This document shows positions 19,696-29,825 of a stretch of DNA of 64,000 bases, in pieces. The DNA lies in assembly GCA_964371075.1 (NCBI GenBank), contig CAYJKN010000003.1, positions 62,001 to 126,000 on the forward strand. Reading direction: 5' to 3'. The DNA is from UTCHB3 sp964371075 (GTDB lineage Bacteria > Bacteroidota > Ignavibacteria > Ignavibacteriales > Ignavibacteriaceae). Position 1 is the first letter of the stretch, and each line of letters opens with the position of its first letter. Position numbers and translations under genes: made by a program. The notes under the pieces were generated by a model, which saw nothing but the letters and a program-made list of their open reading frames with translations, had not been told where the DNA came from and ran no database searches.

Positions 19696-19724
19696 TTGAC
19701 TATACAAAATTACAGAATTCTAAT
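19696..19724 (+). promoter_or_regulatory. Candidate sigma-70-type promoter for sthA
   Basis: TTGACT (19696-19701), a 17-bp spacer and TCTAAT (19719-19724) each match the consensus hexamers at five of six positions and stand about 17 bp before the ATG of sthA. On the opposite strand the same 64-bp divergent gap has TATAGT, a weaker possible -10 for the glycoside-hydrolase-like gene. Confidence 0.4.
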
Positions 19725-19741
19725 CCAATTGAGAATAATTG

Positions 19742-21115
19742 ATGTCCCAAAGTTATGATTTTGACTGTATGGTAATAGGAAGTGGCCCCGGCGGTGAAGG
19801 GGCTGCTATGAAACTGGTAAAGGCCGGTAAACGGGTTGCTATGGTTGATTCATTCCCCAGAGTTGGTGGAAGTTGCACCCACACAGGAACCATTCCAAGC
19901 AAAAGCCTGCGTCAGGAAATTCAAAGAATTGCCGAAATTGGCTCTACACTCGGTGTTACTTACCAACAAGTGCTTGGTAGTACAAAAAAGGTTGTGGATC
20001 AACAAACTGATCTACGAATGGGTTTTTACAGACGAAATTTTGTAGAGGTCATCAATGGTTGGGCAAGATTTGCAGATGAACATACACTTGAAATTGAACT
20101 GACTAATGGTGGATTCGAAAAATACACTGCTGCATATTTTGTAATTGCGACTGGATCAAGACCCTATCACCCTCCTGATGTCGATTTTTCCAATCCCAGA
20201 GTTCTTGATAGTGATACTATCCTGACCACTCCCCTTAATTTCAGATCGATTGCAATTTATGGTGCCGGTGTAATTGGATGTGAATATGCATCAATTTTTC
20301 GCGGACTTTCGATTAAAGTGAACCTGATCAACACCAGAGATCGCCTGCTTACATTTTTGGACGACGAAATTAATGATGCACTCTCTTATCACCTCAGAGA
20401 AAACGGCGTATTGATCAGAAACAAAGAGGAATATACGAGAGTTGCTGCCACGGATGATTCTGTTTCTATTCATCTCGAATCAAATAAGGTGATTACCACA
20501 GATGTTTTGCTTTGGGCCCAAGGCAGAACGGGAAACTCGAATGCACTTAATCTTGATAAACTTGGGATCACCACTGATTCCAGAGGATCCATTCAAATAA
20601 ATGACAAACACCAGACAGCGGCCCAAAACATTTATGCTGTTGGCGACGTTTGTGGGTTCCCTTCTCTCGCAAGTGCGGCATATGATCAAGGCAGATTTGC
20701 AGCTACTCACATCATTGAAGGAAAATGTGAACATCAACTTCTGGCATACATACCTACAGGAATTTATACAATCCCGGAAATTAGTTCAATCGGTAAAACA
20801 GAGCGGGAGCTTACACAAGAAAAAATTCCATATGAAGTGGGACACTCTTTTTTCCGACATCTTGCAAGAGCGCAGATAACGGGACATAAAACCGGTATGT
20901 TAAAAATTCTTTTCCACAGGGAGACACTGGAAATTCTTGGAATACACTGTTTTGGCACAAACGCAAGTGAGATTATTCATATTGGGCAAGCGATAATGGT
21001 GCAAAAAGGTGAGGCCAACTCTCTCAACTACTTTATAAATACCACTTTCAATTACCCCACAATGGCTGAAGCATACAGAGTGGCAGCTCTGAATGGATTG
21101 AACAGGATAAGGTAG
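19742..21115 (+). CDS. sthA: Soluble pyridine nucleotide transhydrogenase
   Basis: A 457-residue flavoprotein of the class I disulfide oxidoreductase fold. It has the FAD motif GSGPGG near the N-terminus, the NAD(P) motif GAGVIGCEYASIF in the middle, a second FAD motif (IYAVGDVCG) and the C-terminal dimerisation domain. The segment GGSCTHTGTIPSKSL has one cysteine and a threonine where disulfide reductases have the second cysteine; this is the SthA hallmark. The enzyme transfers hydride between NADPH and NAD+. I chose the ATG at 19742; a TTG one codon upstream is possible. The next gene starts 4 bp after its stop. Confidence 0.93.
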   Translation: MSQSYDFDCMVIGSGPGGEGAAMKLVKAGKRVAMVDSFPRVGGSCTHTGTIPSKSLRQEIQRIAEIGSTLGVTYQQVLGSTKKVVDQQTDLRMGFYRRNFVEVINGWARFADEHTLEIELTNGGFEKYTAAYFVIATGSRPYHPPDVDFSNPRVLDSDTILTTPLNFRSIAIYGAGVIGCEYASIFRGLSIKVNLINTRDRLLTFLDDEINDALSYHLRENGVLIRNKEEYTRVAATDDSVSIHLESNKVITTDVLLWAQGRTGNSNALNLDKLGITTDSRGSIQINDKHQTAAQNIYAVGDVCGFPSLASAAYDQGRFAATHIIEGKCEHQLLAYIPTGIYTIPEISSIGKTERELTQEKIPYEVGHSFFRHLARAQITGHKTGMLKILFHRETLEILGIHCFGTNASEIIHIGQAIMVQKGEANSLNYFINTTFNYPTMAEAYRVAALNGLNRIR

Positions 21116-21119
21116 TGTC

Positions 21120-24100
21120 TTGAAAAAATACTTAATCTTAACACTGTTTATACTTTTTATCCCTCAAATCTCCCCGCAGAGTTTTGAGATTCATAAGTAT
21201 GGCATTAGAGAAGGATTGAGTATTGAATTAACCAAATCGATTGTACAGGATACTTTTGGATTTATCTGGATTGCCACAGATGAAGGGGTGAGTAGATTTG
21301 ACGGCTATAATTTTACTTCCTTCAATAAAGTACCTGATATTTCATTTGCAAAACAGATCATAAAATTGAGAGACGGTAGATTAATCCTGATCTCTGATCT
21401 TGCTGTGTTTGAAATTAAACCGTCATTGGATACTGCGGCTATCAAGATGATAATAAGAGGTGACAGGGAACAAAAACCGGGTTACATCTGGTACCCAAAA
21501 AGTGTATTTGAAGCTAAAGACGGGGCATTATTTTTTGGTGAAGGTAATGCAGTGGTGCGTTATAAAGAAGGTAAGCTAAAAAGATTTCTTTTGGGTAACT
21601 CAGAAATATCTTTTGACTTTTTTCGAGCTCATCACTTCACCGAATTGGAATCGGGAGAGTTGATTTTAATTACTTATTCAGGTGGATTTTATCGATTCGA
21701 CGCAAAAACCGATAATTTTAAAAGAATTATAAAAACTTTAGACTTAAATAATTTGGCTGCGGTAGAGTACCTGGGAAATGGGCGTTTTCTGCTCGGAACC
21801 AGTAAGGGAATCCACGATATTACTCTTAAAACGGGAAATAATAAAAAACAGAAGTATGAAATTTCATCTTCAAAAAAGAGATTCGAAAATCTAAGTATAT
21901 CCGATATCATCATCTTAAATGATAGAGTTGTATTCAGCACCTGGGAGAAAGGACTCTTCTCAATTGATACAACAGGAGGTTCTCTAAACACGAACAATTA
22001 TGAAGAGATTGGAGATGTAAAGATTTACAGTCTTTACCAGAGTTCCGATGGCAGCGTCTGGTGTAGTACCGAAAGAGGAATTTTGCTACTTAGCAAAAGT
22101 TTGTTTGAACAGGTTGACCCAAAAAATATTAAACAATATATTCAGGATATCATCACTCTTAAGGACAACAAACTGATGGTCTCTGATGGCAGCAATGTTT
22201 ATGACCTGGAAAAAACATCATCAGGATTTATCTCGACTAATGTACTTAATGTACCAAATTTTGTTGTCATTAGTTTATTGAGATTTAAGACCGGAATTTT
22301 AGCGGCGCAAACAAACGGCAAACTTGTTTACATCGATGACTCGGGTGAGAGGTCAGAAATTAATTTAACTCATAATGGAATTTTTATTAAGTATATGTCT
22401 TATGGGGTTGAAGATGATGTATGGATGCTTGTGGAGGGTGCAAAAGAAATTATAAATTTAAAGCCTGATTTGAGTTATAAAAAATACGATCTATCAGCAT
22501 TACCGATCGAAAACTACAGCACTGTCTTTTCAAATCAAAAAGGCGAAATATTTGCTGCAGGCACTGCTGTCGAAATAAATATAATTAAGTTTAATCAGTC
22601 CGGAGATAAATTTGAGTCCTTAAATCTTGATTTAAAGATTAAATATAAATCCAAAATAACTGTTAATGATATCGATTTCGACAAAAGTGGTAATCCTGTA
22701 CTTGCGACCTCAAAAGGTGTTTTTCTTGTAGAGAACAACTCTGTTTCACCGTTGACATTATTTTTAATGGGGATGGAGGCTCGATCACTTGCCGTTGACG
22801 ATGTTAACTCTATTTATTGGGTTGGAAGTACAGATGGCTTATATAAATTTGATGGTCAAAGTGTTTATCATTTTGATGAGATATCAGGACTCCCAAGTAA
22901 AACCATCGGTACCAGAACATTAACCATTGATAGAGAGGGGCAAATCTGGGTGGGGACCGCAAGTGGACTTGCAGTAATGGGAGGAGTCAGCAAAACACAA
23001 GCGACATCCATTCCAAAAATTGTTTTAAAGAATCTCCGCAGCTATACATCGTTCACAAATTATTCAAATGATATCGAATTTGTTGAGGATCGTGACTGGG
23101 TTCTGATGACGTTTAATTCGAACTATCCCTCCAGATCGACTCTTTTTCAATACAGATTGGACGACGATACTACCTGGCAGACGATGCAAGATCAGAACAA
23201 GCTCCACCTTAATGAACTTGACCCCGGAACTTACAAGATAGAAATTAGAGCCAGGCAGCAAGGAAATCATGCCTGGAGTGAATCAACTGTTTTGGAGTTT
23301 ACGATCTCTCCCCTCTGGTATAAAAGATGGTGGGCAATAGTTATGTGGGCGATAGGCCTGTTCCTGCTCATCTATCTTATTATTCGCTTCAACACTCGAA
23401 GATTGGAAGCTGAAAATCTGGCACTTGAGCATCTGGTTGAAGAAAGAACTGCGGAAATAACCGTTCAAAACAAAGAATTAGCCTCTGCAAAAATTGAAGT
23501 TGAACAAAAGAATTCAGAACTTGAATCTCTTTTGAGTGAGTTGAGAGCTCTCAATGCCACTAAAGACAAGATGTTTTCAATTATATCACACGATCTTAAG
23601 AATCCATTTACATCTATCATTGGATTTGCAAGTATCCTCGAAGATGAATTTGAAACCCTTACTAAAGATGAAAAAGTTGAGTTTGTAAACAAGATTTACA
23701 ATACTTCCACTCGAACCTATGAACTTTTGGAAAATCTACTGAATTGGAGCAGGTCTCAAACCGGAAGGATAGTGATTAATAAGACCAATTTTAATCTAAA
23801 TGAAATGATAGATAAAAGTTTTAACTTAACCTCCGATACGGCAAAAACAAAATCAATTACACTCATTAACCATATAAATAAGGCTACTGAACTATTTGCC
23901 GATTACGACACCATTAACACAGTAATGCGTAACCTGATAACCAATGCAATTAAATTTTCGATGCCCGGGAAATCAGTCGAAGTTAATGCAGAAACAGAAA
24001 ATGAGTTTATCACTATTAGTGTTGTGGATCATGGTATTGGGATGACTCAGGATACGATTTCCAAACTTTTTAGAACAGATATTTTCCACTCTACTGATGG

Positions 24101-24245
24101 AACAAATTCCGAAAAAGGTACCGGACTTGGATTGATTCTTTGCAAAGAATTTGTAGAAAAAAATGACGGGAAAATTGAAGTTCAGAGTGAACCGTTGAAG
24201 GGAAGCACTTTTAAGGTGTTCCTGCCGATCCACTCTGAAATATAA
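21120..24245 (+). CDS. Sensor histidine kinase with periplasmic two-component propeller (Reg_prop/Y_Y_Y)
   Basis: 1041 residues beginning at TTG; the MKKYLILTLFILF signal sequence makes this start convincing. Residues about 21-640 are a periplasmic beta-propeller with ligand-binding repeats (for example FGFIWIATDEGVSRFDGYNF, GQIWVGTASGLAVM). The Y_Y_Y domain (about 650-735), one TM helix (about 745-765), a coiled coil, HisKA with His824 in IISHDLKNPF, and HATPase_c (N box about 940, DHGIGM, GTGLGLIL) follow. It lacks the receiver and HTH domains of the classical hybrid two-component systems of Bacteroidetes, so a separate response regulator is needed; none is nearby. It lies 4 bp after sthA. 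The signal sensed is unknown. Confidence 0.88.
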   Translation: MKKYLILTLFILFIPQISPQSFEIHKYGIREGLSIELTKSIVQDTFGFIWIATDEGVSRFDGYNFTSFNKVPDISFAKQIIKLRDGRLILISDLAVFEIKPSLDTAAIKMIIRGDREQKPGYIWYPKSVFEAKDGALFFGEGNAVVRYKEGKLKRFLLGNSEISFDFFRAHHFTELESGELILITYSGGFYRFDAKTDNFKRIIKTLDLNNLAAVEYLGNGRFLLGTSKGIHDITLKTGNNKKQKYEISSSKKRFENLSISDIIILNDRVVFSTWEKGLFSIDTTGGSLNTNNYEEIGDVKIYSLYQSSDGSVWCSTERGILLLSKSLFEQVDPKNIKQYIQDIITLKDNKLMVSDGSNVYDLEKTSSGFISTNVLNVPNFVVISLLRFKTGILAAQTNGKLVYIDDSGERSEINLTHNGIFIKYMSYGVEDDVWMLVEGAKEIINLKPDLSYKKYDLSALPIENYSTVFSNQKGEIFAAGTAVEINIIKFNQSGDKFESLNLDLKIKYKSKITVNDIDFDKSGNPVLATSKGVFLVENNSVSPLTLFLMGMEARSLAVDDVNSIYWVGSTDGLYKFDGQSVYHFDEISGLPSKTIGTRTLTIDREGQIWVGTASGLAVMGGVSKTQATSIPKIVLKNLRSYTSFTNYSNDIEFVEDRDWVLMTFNSNYPSRSTLFQYRLDDDTTWQTMQDQNKLHLNELDPGTYKIEIRARQQGNHAWSESTVLEFTISPLWYKRWWAIVMWAIGLFLLIYLIIRFNTRRLEAENLALEHLVEERTAEITVQNKELASAKIEVEQKNSELESLLSELRALNATKDKMFSIISHDLKNPFTSIIGFASILEDEFETLTKDEKVEFVNKIYNTSTRTYELLENLLNWSRSQTGRIVINKTNFNLNEMIDKSFNLTSDTAKTKSITLINHINKATELFADYDTINTVMRNLITNAIKFSMPGKSVEVNAETENEFITISVVDHGIGMTQDTISKLFRTDIFHSTDGTNSEKGTGLGLILCKEFVEKNDGKIEVQSEPLKGSTFKVFLPIHSEI

Positions 24246-24256
24246 ATTTTATTAAA

Positions 24257-26473
24257 TTAGTTAATAACCTCGTAAATATTTTTACCATACTCGAATCTTA
24301 CATTCCTTCCAAGTGACAATATCTCTGCTATCTTCTTGTCAGAAAAAGCGAGTTTAAAGTACTCGTCGGAATTGAATTCAATTTTTTTAACATTTGAACT
24401 CTTGTTTGTTTCGAGATAAACATCGATCCAAAGACCATCATTTTGATAAAATGCTCGACCAGCAGCATCTTTAAGATTTAGCGATTGTGAGGCAGGATCA
24501 ATATTTTTATCAATATTTCGTTTTTCAACATCACGATGATTTAACTGGTCAGCACCTGCATAATCTCTAATCGATTCGCTTGCAGTACTGCTACCCTTTC
24601 CTTCTTTGCTATTCATCTCCTCAAATTCGCTTTTAAAAGCACCCTGAGGCATAGTTGAGAAGTTATCGGAAGCACCCTTTAGCTCAGGAGCAAGAGGTGG
24701 TCGCTGATTACCCGTCAGTTGTTCATCTTCGAGGATTAGATATGCAGTGTAAGGAGTAATCAATCCATATTTTTTCGCGAGATAAACAATTTCATCGATA
24801 ACCTCTTTGGATTCACCATTAAGTCTGATGATATCAAGGAGATGCCCAACTCTGCGCATCGACCAGATAACCGGAATAAATGAATATTGAGATTCTGATT
24901 CTATTTCAATTAACCTCTCAAACTTCAAATCTTTCCCATTTCTTTTCCCGGTAATTGTAATCTTTCCTGATTTTGCATCATTCATCATCCCTGCGAGGGT
25001 TAACATACTGCCCTTAAAGAGATCAATTTTGGTGTTTGGGTAGAGTTTGCTCAGTTCAATTCCACCGGACGCGGTTACAGTAACATCAGTTAAAACGGGA
25101 AATTCAATCTTTTCAAATAAATGACTGATATTCACCTCAATCTCAGTTGTTGGTGGAGAATAATTTCTTACTCCTCCTGTCTTCATGGCGATTTTATCAA
25201 GAAGGTGGATATTAATGTCATATCCAATCCCAAAAGTAAATATCCGTTTTCCAGTGATCAATTTTGGATCCAGTTTTTCAACAAGTTTAGCCTCATCCCG
25301 TTCACCTATTGTCGGTTTTCCATCGGTAATAAAAACAATGAAGAAAGGACGGTTAAGTTCACTTTTTTCATTAATAGCCAGATTAAGTGCCTCTTCAATA
25401 TTGGTACCACCAAGAGCCTCAAGTTTTTTGATTTTCTCTTCAGCATCTTTTTTGGATGACTTATCGGCCTTTTTCATGACCTTATAAAATTTCTCCGCTT
25501 GGGTACCAAATTTGATTATCTGGAAATTATCCTGATCTTTTAATCTATTGACACAATAAACAAGAGCATCCTGAGCAGCTTTTAACTTCTCACCTGCCAT
25601 ACTCCCCGAGATGTCGAGAATAAAGACTACATCTTTTGGTATATATTCACCCGGGAATTCGGTGTCATCAACTGAAAAGTTGAGAAGGAAATAGTTTTCA
25701 TCATCTCCTGTTTTATAACTCATCAGGTCAATTACACTCCCCTTCATACGGGTTGCGATAACCAATAAATAATCTTTGTCAGGCTTTACATTTTTCTCTT
25801 CGTAACTTGCGGTGAAGTTGTTATCGTCAACTTTTTCACTTTTAGTTTCGTGAGTTGGTGAATAAATCGACAATATCTTGTTTTTGCTTTTTATTGTAGT
25901 TGAAACCGATACTTTTTCCAAAACTTTTGATGAAAACTTTTCAGTGTTTAACGGGTAAAGATATTTTACAGTTCCTGCATCAAACTCCAGAGTCTGGAAA
26001 TATTCTATCTCTATTTTCCTCTCTGATCGAGGTTCAATTGGAAATATTTTTACGGTATAGATGTTTCTTCCGGTATATTCCAGAAGGGCAGGGTCCTTGC
26101 TTTTTGCAACTATATCCTGATAAAGTTTTTTTGCTTTTTCAGCATCCAAAAGCTCGGCTTTATACTCTTTTCCGTTCACGTACATCTTAAATCCCGTGAT
26201 CACCGCACCTTCCGGAACAGGAAAAATGTATTGTCCTTCAAGTTGATGATTCAGAGGATTAAAAAATACCTGATCGATTTTTGTTCTTGCAGTTAGTCCA
26301 TCTATGGTAACTTTAACATCATGATATTTAACTTCAAGTGGGAAAGGATCACGCCATCCCGGGTGTGGATGTGGACGCGGAAACGGTGGTTCCGGAATAA
26401 TGATGAAGCCGTCCGCAAACAATTGCGGTACGGCCAACATCAGCAGCATTAAGATTCTGCAAATCTTTTTCAT
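24257..26473 (-). CDS. VIT and von Willebrand factor A domain protein
   Basis: 738 residues, exported (signal peptide about 1-20). A VIT domain is at about 45-170 (the inter-alpha-trypsin-inhibitor type: strands around VKVTIDGLTARTKIDQVFFN and QLEGQYIFPVPEGA). A VWA domain follows at about 270-450 with a complete MIDAS metal site: DISGS, the Thr in LGGTNIEEAL, and the Asp of FITDGKPT. The remaining 250 residues have a helix-rich stretch with a VIT/VWA-typical pattern (YGLITPYTAYL) and an unstructured Ser/Asn-rich region. Such proteins bind partner proteins through the metal site; the partner is unknown. The start overlaps the upstream VWA gene by 4 bp (ATGA), so the two form an operon. Confidence 0.88.
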   Translation of the reverse strand: MKKICRILMLLMLAVPQLFADGFIIIPEPPFPRPHPHPGWRDPFPLEVKYHDVKVTIDGLTARTKIDQVFFNPLNHQLEGQYIFPVPEGAVITGFKMYVNGKEYKAELLDAEKAKKLYQDIVAKSKDPALLEYTGRNIYTVKIFPIEPRSERKIEIEYFQTLEFDAGTVKYLYPLNTEKFSSKVLEKVSVSTTIKSKNKILSIYSPTHETKSEKVDDNNFTASYEEKNVKPDKDYLLVIATRMKGSVIDLMSYKTGDDENYFLLNFSVDDTEFPGEYIPKDVVFILDISGSMAGEKLKAAQDALVYCVNRLKDQDNFQIIKFGTQAEKFYKVMKKADKSSKKDAEEKIKKLEALGGTNIEEALNLAINEKSELNRPFFIVFITDGKPTIGERDEAKLVEKLDPKLITGKRIFTFGIGYDINIHLLDKIAMKTGGVRNYSPPTTEIEVNISHLFEKIEFPVLTDVTVTASGGIELSKLYPNTKIDLFKGSMLTLAGMMNDAKSGKITITGKRNGKDLKFERLIEIESESQYSFIPVIWSMRRVGHLLDIIRLNGESKEVIDEIVYLAKKYGLITPYTAYLILEDEQLTGNQRPPLAPELKGASDNFSTMPQGAFKSEFEEMNSKEGKGSSTASESIRDYAGADQLNHRDVEKRNIDKNIDPASQSLNLKDAAGRAFYQNDGLWIDVYLETNKSSNVKKIEFNSDEYFKLAFSDKKIAEILSLGRNVRFEYGKNIYEVIN

Positions 26474-27579
26474 TTTATTTTTAATTCCATCTTAATTGAC
26501 TGGAGCAGTGCACTACCAAAAGTGTGTTTTGTGGTTGAATCGGTATTGTTGATAAGGAAATCGTTTCTCATTTTTTCATACTTCTTGATCTCTTCCTTAA
26601 TCGAATCCCGCGCCTTTTCCTTCTTCTCAATGAATGTTTTTATCTCTTTTTCAGATAAATTTTGTAGCTCTTCGGGAAGATCTTTTTTGTCAACCTTTGA
26701 GATATCAAAATCCCCATCTTTTGAGGCATCTACAAGATCCCAGGATGAATTGTTATAGAACTCGGTTGCCTTTGCTCCTGCTCTTTGCACAGCAGCACTG
26801 GGAGCTGATTTCATGGCATTGTCATCTTCCTGTTCTTGTCTTACCTTTGCTTCTTTTCCTTTTGCAGAAAAATACACATAAGTATCGTTTAACTGTTCGT
26901 TTAGTTTGATAATCTGATTGTCATAAGGAGTTGGTTTTTCCTCGGCAGCAAGATCCTGATTGATGAACATAAATGTTCCGTTTCCGAGGGTGGCACCATC
27001 TCTCCAGGTTTTTGATTCACTGTTATCGGGATTACCACAATATATCGTGTTGATTTTTATCCCGGCAGCAGCGGCTTTTTTGCAAACAGTTTTATAGTCA
27101 ATGATTCCCTGATCAAAGGGTTCATTACCGGCCACAATAATTACATTAATTGCACTTTTGTCATTTTGCCAGTCAAGTTTTGCGAGTGCCTGATCGATTA
27201 CAGCACCACAATATTCGGCACCACCATTGGTTACCAAACCAAACAAATGTTCCGAGACCATATCAAGGTCCTGACTGAGCGAATCAACCATACGGATGTA
27301 ATGATCCTGTGAGCTAAGTCCATCGTTGCCATACTCAAAGAGTGAAATACTAAGTTCAAGCTTTGTATCTGTCATCTCTTTGTTTAAAGTCGCCATCTCA
27401 TTTACAATCCTCCACAACTCCTGCCTTGCCTGGTTTATTAATCCGTCCATGCTGTTGCTGGTGTCAAGAAGTATTGCCAGATTGATTTTTTTAACATTTG
27501 TTTTTTTAGTCATAGCATTCGGAAAAGCTGCTATGAATAAAATGACAAACATTAAAAAATTTGTTAATATCTTTTTCAT
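26470..27579 (-). CDS. Exported von Willebrand factor A domain protein
   Basis: 369 residues with a signal peptide (about 1-25). A VWA domain at about 32-215 has the MIDAS motif DTSNSMDG. After it comes a stretch of about 150 residues that is charged and mostly helical (EELQNLSEKEIKTFIEKKEK ...), perhaps coiled coil. The ATG is preceded by AAGGACAG, a good ribosome binding site. It is the first gene of a two-gene operon with the VIT-VWA protein. A structural or adhesive envelope role is plausible but not shown. Confidence 0.83.
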   Translation of the reverse strand: MKKILTNFLMFVILFIAAFPNAMTKKTNVKKINLAILLDTSNSMDGLINQARQELWRIVNEMATLNKEMTDTKLELSISLFEYGNDGLSSQDHYIRMVDSLSQDLDMVSEHLFGLVTNGGAEYCGAVIDQALAKLDWQNDKSAINVIIVAGNEPFDQGIIDYKTVCKKAAAAGIKINTIYCGNPDNSESKTWRDGATLGNGTFMFINQDLAAEEKPTPYDNQIIKLNEQLNDTYVYFSAKGKEAKVRQEQEDDNAMKSAPSAAVQRAGAKATEFYNNSSWDLVDASKDGDFDISKVDKKDLPEELQNLSEKEIKTFIEKKEKARDSIKEEIKKYEKMRNDFLINNTDSTTKHTFGSALLQSIKMELKIK

Positions 27580-27739
27580 GACCTGTCCTTATAATTAGTG
27601 AATCTATAGTTTTATACTTTTATTTTTATTTTCTGTTCCAAAGTATTACTGATAATAAATCCTTAATCTGACTGATTCAAATTAATTGATCAAAAATCTT
27701 TAGTTTTAAAATTGAATTTTTATTTAATTTGACACCAGG

Positions 27740-27763
27740 AAGAGTTGTGGAAAATGAACTCTT
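27740..27763. promoter_or_regulatory. Short inverted repeat in the transketolase leader
   Basis: AAGAGTT (27740-27746) and AACTCTT (27757-27763) form a 7-bp dyad with a 10-nt loop, 23 bp before the transketolase ATG. It could be an operator or a leader hairpin, or chance. The rest of the 206-bp gap shows no clear promoter. Confidence 0.25.
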
Positions 27764-27785
27764 TTCAATTTAAGATGGAGTATGA

Positions 27786-29765
27786 ATGTACAGTTTGATT
27801 CAGAAGTCGGAGTTTGACAGGGTAAAAACCCTAAACAGAAAAGACTTCAAGGATTTACAGTTATTTGCTGATATGTGCCGCTATAATACATACATAATGG
27901 TAAAAAAAGCCGGTTCTGGACATCTTGGGAGCAGTTTCTCTGCCGCTGATTTGATCACTTATCTTTACTTGCGTAAACTCAATACACTTGAAGTCGGTTT
28001 TGATTCACCAGATCGTGATATCTATTTCTCTTCCAAAGGTCATGATGTACCCGGTTTCTATTCACTCCTCTATGCACTTGGTGTTTTACCGGAAGAAAAG
28101 GCACTCATGTTGAGAAGGTTGAATGGACTGGATGGTCACCCTGAAGTTCGGATAACGGGCGTGGAAGCTTCCACCGGTTCACTCGGCATGGGCATCTCAA
28201 AAGCCAAAGGGATGGCATGGGCAAAGTCTTACACAGGTGCCGGCGGAAAAGTTTATGTCCTGACAGGTGATGGTGAATTTCAGGAAGGTCAGATATTTGA
28301 ATCTCTTCAGGCTACAGCACATCAAAAAGTTAATAATGTAACAGCAATAATCGACCACAACAAATATCAGACTGACATGTTGGTTAAAGATGTGAACAAT
28401 ATTGAGGACTTGACCGAAAAGGTTGAGGCTTTTGGCTGGCATGTTGAAAAAATAGACGGTCACAACTTCAAAGCAATCTCTGAAACTCTCAATAAACTTG
28501 ATTCAGTAACTGACAAACCTAAATTGATCATTTTGGATACGATAAAAGGAAAAGGAATTTCATTTATGGAATCCACCGTTATCGATCCGGTAACGGGTAA
28601 AGCGTTTTACAAATGGCACTCAGGTGCCCCGGACGATGTAACATTTAAAGCAGGGTTAAAAGAACTGCAATCATTGATTGAAAATTTGGCAGAAGAAATT
28701 GGAATTGAACCGATCGAGTTACCTGTTCTTGAAATCAACTCCCCTGCCCCATCCAAAGCCACAAAAGAGTTTGTTACCGATGCTTATGGTGCAACTCTTG
28801 TTGAGTTGGCAAAAACAAACGATAAATTTGTTGTGCTTGATGGTGATTTATCTGCAGATTGTAAACTCAGAAACTTCGAGAATACTTATCCAAACAGATT
28901 TATCGAAAATGGAATTGCCGAGCAGGATATGGTATCCATGGCAGGCGGAATAGCTCGAATGGGATTAATCCCAATTGTTAACACATTTGGCAGCTTTTTG
29001 GCTGCCCGTGCAAATGAACAGATTTACAATAACTCAACAGAGAGAAGAAAAATTGTTTATACCTGCCATTTTGCAGGGATGATCCCTGCAGGTCCGGGTA
29101 AATCGCACCAAAGTGTCAGAGATATTTCACTGTTCGGGGCGATTCCAAATGCAACTATACTACAACCCTGCAACGCTTTGGAAACCAAACTTATCACTGA
29201 ATATGCGATAAATTCCGATGATGAAGTGGTTATGATCAGATTAAATATTGGACCTTCACCTGAAGCAATTACCTTACCCGCGGATTATAAACTTACCATG
29301 GGACGAGGTGTTTCACTAACTCAAGGCTCCGATGCAATTTTATTCGCTTATGGACCGGTATTGCTACACGAGGCTCTCGTCGCAGCGGGTCTGCTGAACA
29401 AAATGGAATTTGGACTCAGGGTTGTAAATTTCCCATGGCTAAATAGAGCTGACAAAGATTGGATAGGGCATTTGGTCGAAGATTACAACAAAATCTTTGT
29501 TCTCGAAGATCATTCCAATTATGGAGGACTTGGAGATACAATATTAAATGCTCTTGTAAATAACCATGATCTTGGTTCAAGAACATTTACAAAACTGGGA
29601 CTTGATGAGTATCCAGAATGCGGGACTCCACTCGAAGTATTGGAATATCACAAATTGGATGGAAAATCATTGGCTGAACGAATTGCCGGAGTGGGCAATA
29701 TCGATGAAGTGCTCGAGGATATCGGCGATATTCACGGGAAATATACAGCGGACGCTCCGCAGTAG
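27786..29765 (+). CDS. tkt: Transketolase
   Basis: A full-length 659-residue transketolase, not the split form found in some relatives. The N-terminal thiamine-diphosphate domain has SGHLGSSFSAADL and GDGEFQEGQIFESL with the downstream Asn-x-His pattern IDHNKYQTD. The pyrimidine-binding domain has ENGIAEQDMVSMAGGIA, and the C-terminal domain ends after GLGDTILNAL. It moves two-carbon units between ketoses and aldoses in the non-oxidative pentose phosphate pathway. The start at 27786 follows a GGAG site (27777-27780); an out-of-frame ATG lies 4 bp upstream. A bidirectional terminator follows. Confidence 0.93.
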   Translation: MYSLIQKSEFDRVKTLNRKDFKDLQLFADMCRYNTYIMVKKAGSGHLGSSFSAADLITYLYLRKLNTLEVGFDSPDRDIYFSSKGHDVPGFYSLLYALGVLPEEKALMLRRLNGLDGHPEVRITGVEASTGSLGMGISKAKGMAWAKSYTGAGGKVYVLTGDGEFQEGQIFESLQATAHQKVNNVTAIIDHNKYQTDMLVKDVNNIEDLTEKVEAFGWHVEKIDGHNFKAISETLNKLDSVTDKPKLIILDTIKGKGISFMESTVIDPVTGKAFYKWHSGAPDDVTFKAGLKELQSLIENLAEEIGIEPIELPVLEINSPAPSKATKEFVTDAYGATLVELAKTNDKFVVLDGDLSADCKLRNFENTYPNRFIENGIAEQDMVSMAGGIARMGLIPIVNTFGSFLAARANEQIYNNSTERRKIVYTCHFAGMIPAGPGKSHQSVRDISLFGAIPNATILQPCNALETKLITEYAINSDDEVVMIRLNIGPSPEAITLPADYKLTMGRGVSLTQGSDAILFAYGPVLLHEALVAAGLLNKMEFGLRVVNFPWLNRADKDWIGHLVEDYNKIFVLEDHSNYGGLGDTILNALVNNHDLGSRTFTKLGLDEYPECGTPLEVLEYHKLDGKSLAERIAGVGNIDEVLEDIGDIHGKYTADAPQ

Positions 29766-29781
29766 AGGATCAATTGGAGTT

Positions 29782-29820
29782 AAAAAAGAGGCTTGAATTT
29801 ATTTTCAAGCCTCTTTTTTT
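29782..29820. terminator. Bidirectional terminator between tkt and the cNMP-binding gene
   Basis: A 16-bp perfect stem (GAGGCTTGAA core flanked by A6 and T6) with a 6-nt loop gives a T run on both strands, fitting the two convergent genes. Confidence 0.9.
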
Positions 29821-29825
29821 AAACA

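Noticed and set aside
23973..24233. Small minus-strand frame inside the propeller kinase gene, and many similar ones elsewhere
   Set aside because: No ribosome binding site, no family resemblance, and lies wholly within a well-supported gene on the other strand.
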